Part shown: piece by piece, positions 33,962 to 42,547 of the stretch
Layout: each line of letters starts with the position of its first letter
How positions within the stretch are numbered: position 1 is the first letter of the stretch
NCBI GenBank assembly: GCA_017445585.1
Contig: JAFSTX010000048.1
Span: 1 to 64,000, forward strand
From: Lachnospiraceae bacterium
GTDB taxonomy: Bacteria > Bacillota > Clostridia > Lachnospirales > Lachnospiraceae
Reading direction: 5' to 3'
DNA length: 64,000 bases
Program-made: the position numbers and the translations under genes
The notes under the pieces: model-generated
The model's input: only the letters and a program-made list of their open reading frames with translations
What the model was told of the DNA's origin: nothing
Databases searched by the model: none

Positions 33962-35602
33962 ATGAAAAAAGCAACAGCAATCATTTTAGCATGCGCCATG
34001 ACACTGTGTCTTGGCGCATGTTCGCAGGAAGGGGAAAAAGAGATGAGTACGGATCCTTTTTCCGGTGAGAACCCGGCCGCTGCAAACGGCATCTCTTCCG
34101 ATGCTGCAAAGACTGCGGACACTGCGGATCCGGGAACGGACGGGGCGCCCGGCAGCGATACGGTCTTTTACTCGTATGCTGAGCCTGCTGAGGTCATAAT
34201 CACCGATGCCATAAGGGAAGATCTGAAGAATTTTTTCCGTCCCGCCGCGCAGGAGGGAGAACTGATCAATCAGGGAGGCGCGCCCGGGCAGTTCACGGTA
34301 AAGGTGGATCCCTCGCAGCGCTTTCAGACCATTGAGGGCTTTGGGGCGTCGGGCTGCTGGTGGGCGTGCTTTTCCGATCAGTTTCCTGAGGAATCGCTCG
34401 ATGAGATGCTCGTGCTGCTCTATACGAGCGATAACGGGATCGGGCTTTCCACTTACCGCCACAATATAGGCGGCGGCACACCGAAGGACTTCACCGGCAA
34501 AGGCGCCACGAAATGTGTGGAGGAATTTCCCGGTTTCCTGAATATAGAGAATGATGCGCAGGGAGTCAGGGTCCTCTATAAGCTGATGTCGCTCGGCGTG
34601 GATTATTTTACTCTGTTCATGAACAGCCCGCCCGCCAGGATGACAAAGGATGAGAATACCCTAGGCGAATACTACGGAGGTTCTAATCTTAAGGAGGAGT
34701 GCTATGAGGAGTATGCGGCCTTCTGTGCAGATGTGATAGAACTCTATGAGATGGCCGGGATCCCGGTAAAGTATCTGAGCCCTGTCAATGAGCCTCAGTG
34801 GAAATGGAGTCCGAAGAGCTATCAGGAGGGCTGTCACTACAGCTCGGATGAGGTCTTCAGGCTCGACAGTCTCCTGATCGAGGAGCTGCGCAGCCGCGGT
34901 ATGAGCGGCAAGGCCTGCATCCCCGAGACTGCCGCATGGTATGACGATATCTATACCAAATATCTGGTCTCGCGCCTGTATCACACCGATGACTACAAGG
35001 ATCAGGTGAATCATATCTCGGCGCATTCCTACGGCGGAAACGCATCAAACAAGCGCAGCTGCCGCGACTACTATAAGAGCATGAACATCAGATGGCCGGT
35101 TCATATGACGGAGATGTGCTATGATTACCGGAACACCGGCTATGAAAAGCGTCTGGAAGCCAGCCGCGCGATCCACGAGGACCTGACGATACTCGATGCC
35201 ACTCTATGGGAGTGGTGGGTCGCGGTGGAGACTCCGGGCAGTGCGTCGGGCGGGGGCGCTTTGGCGTCCTGCGATCCGGAGAGCGGCAGAGTACAGCTCA
35301 ATCCCCAGGCTTACGTCATCGGACAGTATGCCAGGTTCATCACCGGGGCGCAGCGTATCGGCTGTGAGACAGACAGCGATGAAAGCGTATATGCCAGCGC
35401 CTATGAGAAAGACGGGCAGACCATCGTGATCCTGACGAACGAGGGCAGCGGGGCGGTGAGCGTATCGCTCGACGGGGTCGCCGGATACGGCGCTGCCTGG
35501 CGCACGAGCGAGGAACTCTCTCTGCAGTACATAGGCGATGCGGATGCCGCCTGCGGCATCGAACTTCCCGCACAGTCCGTCACGACCCTGGTATTCGGCT
35601 GA
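33962..35602 (+). CDS. GH30-family glycoside hydrolase, lipoprotein
   Basis: This 546-residue lipoprotein (lipobox LGAC, cysteine at residue 20) has a Ser/Asp-rich linker and then a GH30 catalytic barrel with the flanking beta-domain (about residues 110-546). The acid/base is E277 in LSPVNEPQW and the nucleophile E384 in HMTEMCY. QEGCHYS follows the acid/base motif, a feature I know from endo-beta-1,6-galactanases of GH30, as is the FMNSPPARMT segment. It would sit on the outer face of the membrane and act on oligosaccharides near the transporters. It is the last gene of the sugar-isomerase operon, before the terminator at 35659-35690. Start ATG 33962 is set by the signal peptide and AGGAG upstream. 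Confidence 0.85.
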   Translation: MKKATAIILACAMTLCLGACSQEGEKEMSTDPFSGENPAAANGISSDAAKTADTADPGTDGAPGSDTVFYSYAEPAEVIITDAIREDLKNFFRPAAQEGELINQGGAPGQFTVKVDPSQRFQTIEGFGASGCWWACFSDQFPEESLDEMLVLLYTSDNGIGLSTYRHNIGGGTPKDFTGKGATKCVEEFPGFLNIENDAQGVRVLYKLMSLGVDYFTLFMNSPPARMTKDENTLGEYYGGSNLKEECYEEYAAFCADVIELYEMAGIPVKYLSPVNEPQWKWSPKSYQEGCHYSSDEVFRLDSLLIEELRSRGMSGKACIPETAAWYDDIYTKYLVSRLYHTDDYKDQVNHISAHSYGGNASNKRSCRDYYKSMNIRWPVHMTEMCYDYRNTGYEKRLEASRAIHEDLTILDATLWEWWVAVETPGSASGGGALASCDPESGRVQLNPQAYVIGQYARFITGAQRIGCETDSDESVYASAYEKDGQTIVILTNEGSGAVSVSLDGVAGYGAAWRTSEELSLQYIGDADAACGIELPAQSVTTLVFG

Positions 35603-35658
35603 CCGATGCCGGATCACGCGGATATTCTGTCGATGAAGCCTGCATTTATAAAAAATGA

Positions 35659-35690
35659 CCCGGACTTTGCAAAAGTCCGGGCTTCTTTTT
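35659..35690. terminator. intrinsic terminator after the isomerase/GH30 operon
   Basis: CCCGGACTTT (35659-35668), three-base loop, AAAGTCCGGG (35672-35681), followed by CTTCTTTTT. A perfect 10-bp stem with T-run; it closes the operon that begins at 28382. Confidence 0.9.
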
Positions 35691-35711
35691 AAGCGTATAT
35701 CAGGTAAAACT

Positions 35712-36105
35712 TCAGGCGTATGTATCGGCCGTTTCCTCGATGGAGCCGGTCCAGTCACAGATTAGCGGAGAATGCTGATCCTCAAAGGCTTCGTTTATAA
35801 AGTAGAGCGCGGCTCCTATGGCCGCACGCTGTTTGCCCTCCGCGGAGATCAGGATGGCAGTATTTGAAAAGCTCCACGCGGCTTTTCTGGCGGTCTCCTG
35901 AGTGATTCCGAGGAAGAGTTGCTGATATTCCAGCATGTCTCCGGTGAGGATGACGTATTTCGGATTCAGGAGATTGACCAGATTGGCCATGCCGACTGGT
36001 AATGGCGTCCTTGAGCTGTCTGATGATGCTGTCCCTGTGCTCCCGTATATAGCTCAGGACTGACAGCTTGTTTGCGTTTTTCATGTATTCATGCACAATA
36101 GCCAT
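35712..36105 (-). pseudogene. ROK-family transcriptional repressor remnant with internal deletion
   Basis: On the minus strand, ATG 36105 behind AGGAG starts a ROK-type helix-turn-helix beginning (MAIVHEYMKNANKLSVLSYI, then REH). It runs within about 10 codons into another frame that gives the C-terminal end of a ROK repressor: PVGMANLVNLLNPKYVILTG, ending at 35712. ROK repressors are about 380-400 residues; here only about 125 codons are left, so the sugar-binding core has been deleted and the junction (about 35990-36020) is out of frame. In related loci such a repressor would be released by a sugar of the pathway. It is next to the GH2 gene, on the same strand and directly downstream of it. 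Confidence 0.75.
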
Positions 36106-36140
36106 GATCTGCTCCTGTACCCGATGTGTATGGGGGTATC

Positions 36141-38399
36141 TCAGCCTTTTTCAACAGTGATCCCGTACAGCAGCAGGAAATATCCTTCGCGGCTGACATG
36201 TACGGTGACGCTCTCTGCCCTGCGCGCGGGATCCGCGGCGACCCTGAAGAGATTTGCCTGATAGATCTCCCAGTTGCGGTCATAGGAGAGCCTGAAAGCT
36301 CTCGGAGCGGCAGCGCATCTGGGGTCGCAGAGCGTGGGTCCGATGAGACAGCAGGCCGAAGCAGTCTCAATGCCGTTTCTGAGAGGGACGGTCCCGCTGG
36401 TCCCGTCACTGTAACGGATGGTGTAGCTGCCGATCTCTTCGCCGTACTCTCCGCTGTAAGGCCAGCCCGTGCCCAGCGTCGCATGTCCGATAAACCAGAT
36501 GCCGGGCGTGTTCCTGCCGATACGGATATCCACGGAGCTGCCGGGCGCTGCAGTCAGAGGAGTTCCCGCAGCCAGACTGACAGGCAGAGCGCCGAGGGAA
36601 CTGACGGGATATTTCAGCGCCGGACCGCAGGTGAGGCGGCGTTCCTTTTTGTGTACATATCCGGGCATGGGTTTTGATGCTTCCAGAGCGGCGCGGTACA
36701 CGGCGCCGTCCGCCGCGGGGATCTCCAGAGGCTCGTATGAAGCTCCCGCCATCCCCGCTCCGACGGGAGTGAAGATGTATTCGGGTTCGGGCTTTGGCGT
36801 GCGCAGACGCGTCAGGAACTCGCCGAATGTATGGTAGTTGTTCTTTATTTTTCTGTCGATCGTGACCAGTCCCTCGGTCAGGATACCGTCGAAGCACGCA
36901 GGTTCGCCGCGCTGCGCCTCGGGGATGTCCTGCCACTGCCAGTAGCTCATGCCTGCAAGGACCGGTTCCGGCTCCCGATTCTCGTGGAGACGCTGCATCT
37001 CATTGCAGAAGTCATTGAACAGATTCGGATTATTGACTACATAGTAGCCGCCCCACTCGGTAAAAAGCACCGGTTTGCCTGTGCAGACACGGCAGATCTT
37101 TTCCAGGGATTCGCCGTTCACGTGATCAGGCCTGGAACCGTAGGGGTGCATCGTATAGAAATCCACGTCATATTTGTCAAAAAGTCTCTTCGTCTCATAG
37201 ATGTCGTTGCAGTTCGCGCCTGAGATCAGCCTCGTGGGATCGGCCTGCCTCGATACCGCCACGGCATCCCGAAGGAAGTCTTCGTTGAAGCGGCATTCAT
37301 TGAATGAAAGCCAGAACGCTATCGATACGTGGCTGCGGTCGCGCCTGATGACGCGGCGCAGGACCTCGAGCGCGCGAGTGGTGATTTCACGGTCGGAGAG
37401 GTCGTTCCACCAGAGGCCGGGCTCCTCGCTGACCAGCAGTCCGATACGGTCTGCGGCTTCCACGACGCGCCGGTCATGCGGATAGTGTACAAGGCGCACG
37501 TAGTTTGCACCCATGGCTTTGATCATGCGCAGATCGGTCTCGATAGTCTCTTCGGTCTGGGTGAAGCCCGCCTCGTCGGTCCAGATATCGTGACGGCACA
37601 CGCCGGTGATAAAGAGGTCTTTGCCGTTGAGGCAGAAACGCGCTCCGACAGCCTTAAAGTCCTTCATGCCCACCTGCCTGATATCGGCATCGATCACTTC
37701 CGATCCGCTGATAAGCTCGGTGCACAGAGTATAGAGCCGGGGAGAGTCCGGAGACCAGAGCGATGGCTCGGGGACGGTGAATGTGACTTTGGCGGCGGCT
37801 TCTGCCGTGGAAACGTCCGCTCCCGCAGCCGGGCCGAAGGAGGAGGCGGCTTCTGCCGCGGTCTTTTCGCCGTCCAGGAGAGTGCACCTGACCGAAAGGC
37901 CTTTTGAGGGGCTTCCCGCCGTGCACTCCACAGTGCAGAAGGCATTATGATATCCTTCGTCAAAATCCGTATGGAAGAAAACGTCGTCCAGATACGTATC
38001 CGGTATCATTTCCAGATAGACGCTGCGGACGATGCCGCTGTAGCTCTTCCAGCCCTCGGACGGGCCGAAGGGAGCCTTAAGGTCGGTGATCTTTACGAGC
38101 AGCTCGTTTTCACCGCCGCGCAGCAGCCCGGTGATATCGAATGAATAGTAAGAGTAGGGCAGCATACTGCCGGCCGTCTCTCCATTTACAAGGACTTCGG
38201 CCTCGTAGGTGATGCCTTCGAAGCACAGATGCGTGCGGTGATCTGCGCACGGCTGTACGGTAAAGGTGCGTCTGTATTCGCTGACGCCGACGCACTCATA
38301 GGAACCGGGGACTTTGCGCGGCTCCGTAAGGCCGCCGGGAATACTGAACTGCCACACTCCGTCGAGGGAGAGCCGCGGACGATAGATGTTTTCCTGCAT
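36141..38399 (-). CDS. GH2-family beta-glycosidase, cytoplasmic
   Basis: The 752-residue protein has the GH2 domain order: N-terminal sugar-binding sandwich (about 5-130, LDGVWQFSIPGG, YEAEVLVNGE), immunoglobulin-like domain (about 135-240) and TIM barrel (about 245-560), then extra beta-domains. The acid/base is E368 in SFNECRF and the nucleophile E448 in LFTEWGG. There is no signal peptide. Typical activities are beta-galactosidase, beta-glucuronidase and beta-mannosidase; the NE and TEWGG contexts fit the first two and do not decide. ATG 38399 follows AGGAGGTG. It is divergent from the solute-binding lipoprotein operon, so it may act on imported oligosaccharides. Confidence 0.85.
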   Translation of the reverse strand: MQENIYRPRLSLDGVWQFSIPGGLTEPRKVPGSYECVGVSEYRRTFTVQPCADHRTHLCFEGITYEAEVLVNGETAGSMLPYSYYSFDITGLLRGGENELLVKITDLKAPFGPSEGWKSYSGIVRSVYLEMIPDTYLDDVFFHTDFDEGYHNAFCTVECTAGSPSKGLSVRCTLLDGEKTAAEAASSFGPAAGADVSTAEAAAKVTFTVPEPSLWSPDSPRLYTLCTELISGSEVIDADIRQVGMKDFKAVGARFCLNGKDLFITGVCRHDIWTDEAGFTQTEETIETDLRMIKAMGANYVRLVHYPHDRRVVEAADRIGLLVSEEPGLWWNDLSDREITTRALEVLRRVIRRDRSHVSIAFWLSFNECRFNEDFLRDAVAVSRQADPTRLISGANCNDIYETKRLFDKYDVDFYTMHPYGSRPDHVNGESLEKICRVCTGKPVLFTEWGGYYVVNNPNLFNDFCNEMQRLHENREPEPVLAGMSYWQWQDIPEAQRGEPACFDGILTEGLVTIDRKIKNNYHTFGEFLTRLRTPKPEPEYIFTPVGAGMAGASYEPLEIPAADGAVYRAALEASKPMPGYVHKKERRLTCGPALKYPVSSLGALPVSLAAGTPLTAAPGSSVDIRIGRNTPGIWFIGHATLGTGWPYSGEYGEEIGSYTIRYSDGTSGTVPLRNGIETASACCLIGPTLCDPRCAAAPRAFRLSYDRNWEIYQANLFRVAADPARRAESVTVHVSREGYFLLLYGITVEKG

Positions 38400-38561
38400 T
38401 AGGACACCTCCTGATATTCTGTATGGATTGTCTCACACCGCTCCTTCCGCGTCAACTTCATATTATTTGGAAGGTTTGCCCGGCGTCCCTCACGGATATT
38501 TTTCCTGCCGGAGAATGAAAAAAGCGGCAGAATGTGACAGAGAATAAAAAGTGAAATAGTT

Positions 38562-38595
38562 TGAAATTGAAACCGTGCATCCATGCTGATATTAT
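38562..38595 (+). promoter_or_regulatory. promoter of the lipoprotein-SBP/GH30/multimodule operon (TGAAATT type)
   Basis: TTGAAA (38567-38572), 17-base spacer, TATTAT (38590-38595), with TGAAATT at 38562-38568 and CTGAT just before the -10 box. It matches the other three promoters of the locus. It lies in the 256-base divergent region between the GH2 gene and the solute-binding protein gene; nothing else is visible there apart from the two ribosome binding sites. Confidence 0.55.
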
Positions 38596-38655
38596 TAGTT
38601 TATAAAATAGTTTACTTATATTTTGCCTTATTATATGATCCAGGAGGTGTTCAAA

Positions 38656-40089
38656 TTGAAAAAACCAATCACATTGCTTTTATCGTGTATCATGATCCTG
38701 TCGCTTGCCGCATGCGGCGGCACCGACAGCGGTGAATCTACTCCTGCAGCTCCGGTACAGTCTTCCGAAGAAGCGCAGGGCCAGGTTGAGCCGTCCTCCG
38801 ATGCAGAAGTCCAGCTTCCGGATATGGACGGATATAAATTCGTTATGGCTGACTGGTGGTCAGATGCGGTCCCTGTAGACAAGGAAGCCGCCAGTGCATG
38901 GGACCAGCTCCAGAAGGACTATCACGCGGACCTGATGGACAAGATGAACTTCACCTTCGAACAGATCGGACTCCAGAACCAGGGCGACTACGAAAGCGTC
39001 ATCGTCAGCAACTTTGTGAACAATGACCCCCAGTGCTCCGCCTTCCAGGTCAAGATCTCGCAGTTCGTGCCTCTGGCCGCTCAGGGACTGTTGGCTGATT
39101 TCTCCAAGTATGTGGACCTCTCCGATGATCTCTGGAACAGGAAAATATCCGATTACTTCACGATCAACGGTATCTGCTACGCATCCCGCCCCGACTACGA
39201 TGAGCCCAGACTCGGAGTTCTCTTTAACAAGAGGCTCTTTGAGGACGCCGGCGTGGATCCCGATCTCCCTTACCAGCTCCAGAGAGACGGCCTGTGGGAT
39301 TGGGCTCATTTTGAAGAACTCTGTGCGAAACTCACCAGAGATCTGGACAACGACAACAAGACCGATATCTACGCTCTGAACGCAAATGACTGTGATCTGA
39401 TGATCACCGGTATCTACGGAAACGGCGCGGTATTCGTGGACCGCGATAAGGACGGCAGATTCATCGACGGAACTACCGATCCCGCATTCCGCGAGGGACT
39501 CGAGTGGGCTGTCAGCCTTGTGGAAAAGGGCTACATCAACGAGTTCGGACACGGCGAAGCCTGGGATAAGGCCTATACTGATTTCGCAAACGGCCAGTGT
39601 GCCATGATGATCTCCCAGACCTGGATCATCCAGTCCTATCTGACCAATATGCAGGACGAATTCGGATATGTGATGCTCCCCAAGGGCACGTCCGAAAAGG
39701 CTCATATCTGCACCAACATGAATCCCACTCCCATTGCCATCCCTCAGTGCCTGTCCGAGGAGGACAAGGTCAAGGCCGGACAGATCGTCTCCGAGTGGTA
39801 TGATACCATGGACAATATCCCCGAGGCTGCCATGATGGGCATCACCTTCAGGGACAATTACTACAATACTTTCCGCGATCTGGAGTCCGTCGATGAGACC
39901 ATATCCATCATGCTTACCGATGAAGCCTGCCAGATCTACGACAGTTATCAGCTCATCCCCAACTACGAATACTATGGATATCTGGTACAGGTAGCCGCCA
40001 GGACCGCGACCGCGGCAGAGAAGATCGAGGAGCTCAGACCACTGAATCAGGCAGCCATCGATGCGGCGAACGTACTCTTTGGTTATTGA
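38656..40089 (+). CDS. extracellular solute-binding lipoprotein (family 1-type)
   Basis: The start is taken as TTG 38656, since CAGGAGGTG (38641-38649) lies at the right distance and the product then begins MKKPITLLLSCIMILSLAAC, a lipoprotein signal with lipobox LAAC. The 477-residue protein has a long Ser/Glu-rich linker and then a sugar-binding-protein fold: YKFVMADWWSDAVPVDKEAA, FTINGICYASRPDYDEPRLG, GVLFNKRLFEDAGVDPD and NGQCAMMISQTWI. It would bind a sugar or oligosaccharide for an ABC importer. No permease is adjacent in this operon; the second permease pair at 25.4-27.2 kb lacks a binding protein and is the natural partner. Its codon choice and position show it belongs to the locus. 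Confidence 0.85.
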   Translation: MKKPITLLLSCIMILSLAACGGTDSGESTPAAPVQSSEEAQGQVEPSSDAEVQLPDMDGYKFVMADWWSDAVPVDKEAASAWDQLQKDYHADLMDKMNFTFEQIGLQNQGDYESVIVSNFVNNDPQCSAFQVKISQFVPLAAQGLLADFSKYVDLSDDLWNRKISDYFTINGICYASRPDYDEPRLGVLFNKRLFEDAGVDPDLPYQLQRDGLWDWAHFEELCAKLTRDLDNDNKTDIYALNANDCDLMITGIYGNGAVFVDRDKDGRFIDGTTDPAFREGLEWAVSLVEKGYINEFGHGEAWDKAYTDFANGQCAMMISQTWIIQSYLTNMQDEFGYVMLPKGTSEKAHICTNMNPTPIAIPQCLSEEDKVKAGQIVSEWYDTMDNIPEAAMMGITFRDNYYNTFRDLESVDETISIMLTDEACQIYDSYQLIPNYEYYGYLVQVAARTATAAEKIEELRPLNQAAIDAANVLFGY

Positions 40090-40105
40090 TCCAAAGGAGG
40101 ATTAT

Positions 40106-42547
40106 ATGATGAAAGGAAGCAGAAACAAGCCTGCAAAGAGGCTTTCAATGCTCATCCTCTCTGCGGCTCTGGCTTTATCGCTCGTCACTGTCTCAGAACC
40201 GGTGAAAGCGAAGGCTGCGGCCGGACTCCCGGATGATCTGGTGACGGTCTGGGATATGGAGAACATCCCGGACGACCTCTTTGACGGCGGGATGGCCCTC
40301 TCTCAGGAGGACTCCACCGGAGGCCATTCCTATGGCTATACCGACGCGGTAAAGGCGGCCGGCAAGGGCGTGGACGGATCCGCGGCCGCAGGACTGAGAT
40401 ACAATGCGGAATGCCCCGGCTCGCAGCTGTGGGCCTCAGGCTGGCATCTTGCGCTGTACAAGGACCCCACTGCCGACTCCGACTGGTTCGGAGTCAAAGA
40501 GGTATGGTTCTATATCGACATATCCGAGTTTTCCGCTGCGGATCCCTATCTGGATTTCATGGTGGACGGAATGAAGCCCGAGATCGGCAGACAATGCTGG
40601 ACCGTCAGGAACGGCAGCAGAAGAGAAGCTGTCACAGAGCCCTCGTACGTCGGAGCGACGAACGGACGCATCCGCCTGACGACCGGCTTTAAAGGCTGGG
40701 TCGGTATCTCGGCGGGCGCCTTCAACAGCACCTTCGGCAATATCAAGACGGTCAGCTTCTCCATCGAGCCTTCCTCGGACGTGGCGAGATTCCCCCTCAC
40801 CATGTACGTGGACGAGATCAGTATAGTTAAGGAAGACATGTCCTCATCGGTACTGATGCCCTCGGGAGAGCTCTTTAACCAGGGCACTGACAAGGGCTCC
40901 TTCGTTCTGACGGTGGATACTTCGGAGCATTTCCAGAAAGTGAAGGATTTCGGAGCTTCGGGCGCATGGTGGGCTCCCTATATGGGTGAAAGTCCTTTCG
41001 TGGACGAAGCACTCAGGCTGATCTTCAGTGATGAAGGCGCAGGACTTAACGGCTACCGCCACAATGTCGGTTCTTCGGTCAAATCCGATCACAGCGATGC
41101 CGGTACGCCCACGGGCGGCAGGTCGCCTCTCTCTCCTCTGACAGAGGAAGGCACGTACGACGAGACCCGCGACCCCGGTTCCATGGCTGTGCTTCAGAAG
41201 CTCAAGGAGATGGGCACCATAGACATGTGGGTCATGTTCATGAACAGCCCGCCCTCCACGATGACGAACAATGCCATGACAAACGGCGACGCCTGGGGAG
41301 AGACCTTATCGAACCTGCGTGCCGACTGTCATGAGGCCTATGTGAACTATGTAGTGGATATGGTCCAGCTTTTCAACTATCTGGGCTATCCGTTTGACTA
41401 TGTGTCTCCTATAAACGAACCGCAGTGGGACTGGACCGGCACGAATCAGGAAGGCTGCCATTACTCCGCAGATGAAGTTCTGGAGATAGATACGATGGTC
41501 GTCGAGGAACTGAACCGCAGACGCGAGCAGGATCCCACCATCATCACCAGACTCAGCGCAAGCGAGTCGGCGAACTGGACCGACAAGAGTTACGTGAACT
41601 ACTTTTTCCTCAAGCTTCTCTCCAACGAGACCCTGAGGACAAATATCGATCATTTTGCGGCACATTCATACGGAGCCAGCGCAGCCGCGAAGGAACGTAT
41701 GATGAATGAGATCAAGGGTATGAGCATCCCTCTCGCGATGAAGGAGACCGAGTACGGCCCCGGATTTGCTTATCCGGATTTCTCCATCAATACCGCGCTG
41801 GATGTGGCCAGAGTCATCTACGAAGACCTGACCATCATAAACGTGGATTCCTGGACTTACTGGAGAGCCGTAGGCAACGGCAACTTCACCGACTCCCTCG
41901 CATACGGCAACCGTGACGGCAATCTTGTCATTCCCGCCAAGCGCCTGTGGGCGATGGGTCAGTATGCGAGATTCATCAAGGGAGCCACGAGAGTAGCGGC
42001 TTACGAAGGCAATATGCCCGCAAAGATCTATTCCTCGGCTTATGTCAACCCTGACGATGATCAGATCATAGTGATCGTGGTCAACGAGGGCAAAGAGGAC
42101 AAGACCTTCAGTATCGAAGGCATAAAAGCCGGATCCACGGCGCAGGTCTGGGAGACCTCGGCGATCCGCGATCTGGGCAGCCGCGGTACCATGACTGTCG
42201 ATTCCGGATACACACTGCCCGCACAGTCCATCACTACTTTCGTATTTGACGGACAGGGTATCGACAAGGCTTCTTTTGAAGACAGGAAGGATCCAGGCGA
42301 AGAGCAGACCGCTCCCGCTGGGGACGATGCGGCAGCTGACGGCAGCAAGGCCGCGCAGCCTGATAACAGCGATGCGCAGCCTGATGACAGCGATGCGCAG
42401 ACGCAGCCTGCAGACGACGCGGCCGCGCAGCCTGCGGCAAAGAGGAGCAGCCTCTGGATCGTCGGTATGGCGGTCGGAGCGGTGCTGATCATCGGCAGTG
42501 TCACGGGACTCGTGATAACCGCGCGCCGCAGAAAGGAGTCAAAGTAA
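40106..42547 (+). CDS. GH30-family glycoside hydrolase with N-terminal accessory module and C-terminal membrane anchor
   Basis: The 813-residue protein has a signal peptide (cleavage near residue 34, AKA), one copy of the locus accessory module (about 46-268, VWDMENIPDDL to MYVDEISIV), a GH30 barrel (about 275-735), a repetitive Asp/Gln/Pro/Ala-rich spacer (about 735-785, with DAQPDDSDAQ-type repeats), a membrane segment (SLWIVGMAVGAVLIIGSV) and a basic tail (TARRRKESK). No LPXTG motif is present, so it is held by the C-terminal helix. The acid/base is E438 in SPINEPQW with QEGCHYS following, and the nucleophile is E549 in KETEYG. ATG 40106 has AAAGGAGG five bases upstream. It is followed by the multimodule gene with TAATG overlap. 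Confidence 0.85.
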   Translation: MMKGSRNKPAKRLSMLILSAALALSLVTVSEPVKAKAAAGLPDDLVTVWDMENIPDDLFDGGMALSQEDSTGGHSYGYTDAVKAAGKGVDGSAAAGLRYNAECPGSQLWASGWHLALYKDPTADSDWFGVKEVWFYIDISEFSAADPYLDFMVDGMKPEIGRQCWTVRNGSRREAVTEPSYVGATNGRIRLTTGFKGWVGISAGAFNSTFGNIKTVSFSIEPSSDVARFPLTMYVDEISIVKEDMSSSVLMPSGELFNQGTDKGSFVLTVDTSEHFQKVKDFGASGAWWAPYMGESPFVDEALRLIFSDEGAGLNGYRHNVGSSVKSDHSDAGTPTGGRSPLSPLTEEGTYDETRDPGSMAVLQKLKEMGTIDMWVMFMNSPPSTMTNNAMTNGDAWGETLSNLRADCHEAYVNYVVDMVQLFNYLGYPFDYVSPINEPQWDWTGTNQEGCHYSADEVLEIDTMVVEELNRRREQDPTIITRLSASESANWTDKSYVNYFFLKLLSNETLRTNIDHFAAHSYGASAAAKERMMNEIKGMSIPLAMKETEYGPGFAYPDFSINTALDVARVIYEDLTIINVDSWTYWRAVGNGNFTDSLAYGNRDGNLVIPAKRLWAMGQYARFIKGATRVAAYEGNMPAKIYSSAYVNPDDDQIIVIVVNEGKEDKTFSIEGIKAGSTAQVWETSAIRDLGSRGTMTVDSGYTLPAQSITTFVFDGQGIDKASFEDRKDPGEEQTAPAGDDAAADGSKAAQPDNSDAQPDDSDAQTQPADDAAAQPAAKRSSLWIVGMAVGAVLIIGSVTGLVITARRRKESK

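Noticed and set aside
35659-36140. Intact ROK repressor
   Set aside because: Only the HTH start and the C-terminal end are present, in different frames; listed as a remnant.
42300-42440. CRISPR-like or tandem DNA repeat in the 40.1 kb GH30 gene
   Set aside because: The repeats are imperfect DNA copies that encode a DAQPDDSDAQ-type protein spacer; there are no unique spacers.
40106-42547. Sortase (LPXTG) anchoring of the GH30 protein
   Set aside because: No LPXTG-like motif before the C-terminal helix; a plain membrane anchor is more likely.
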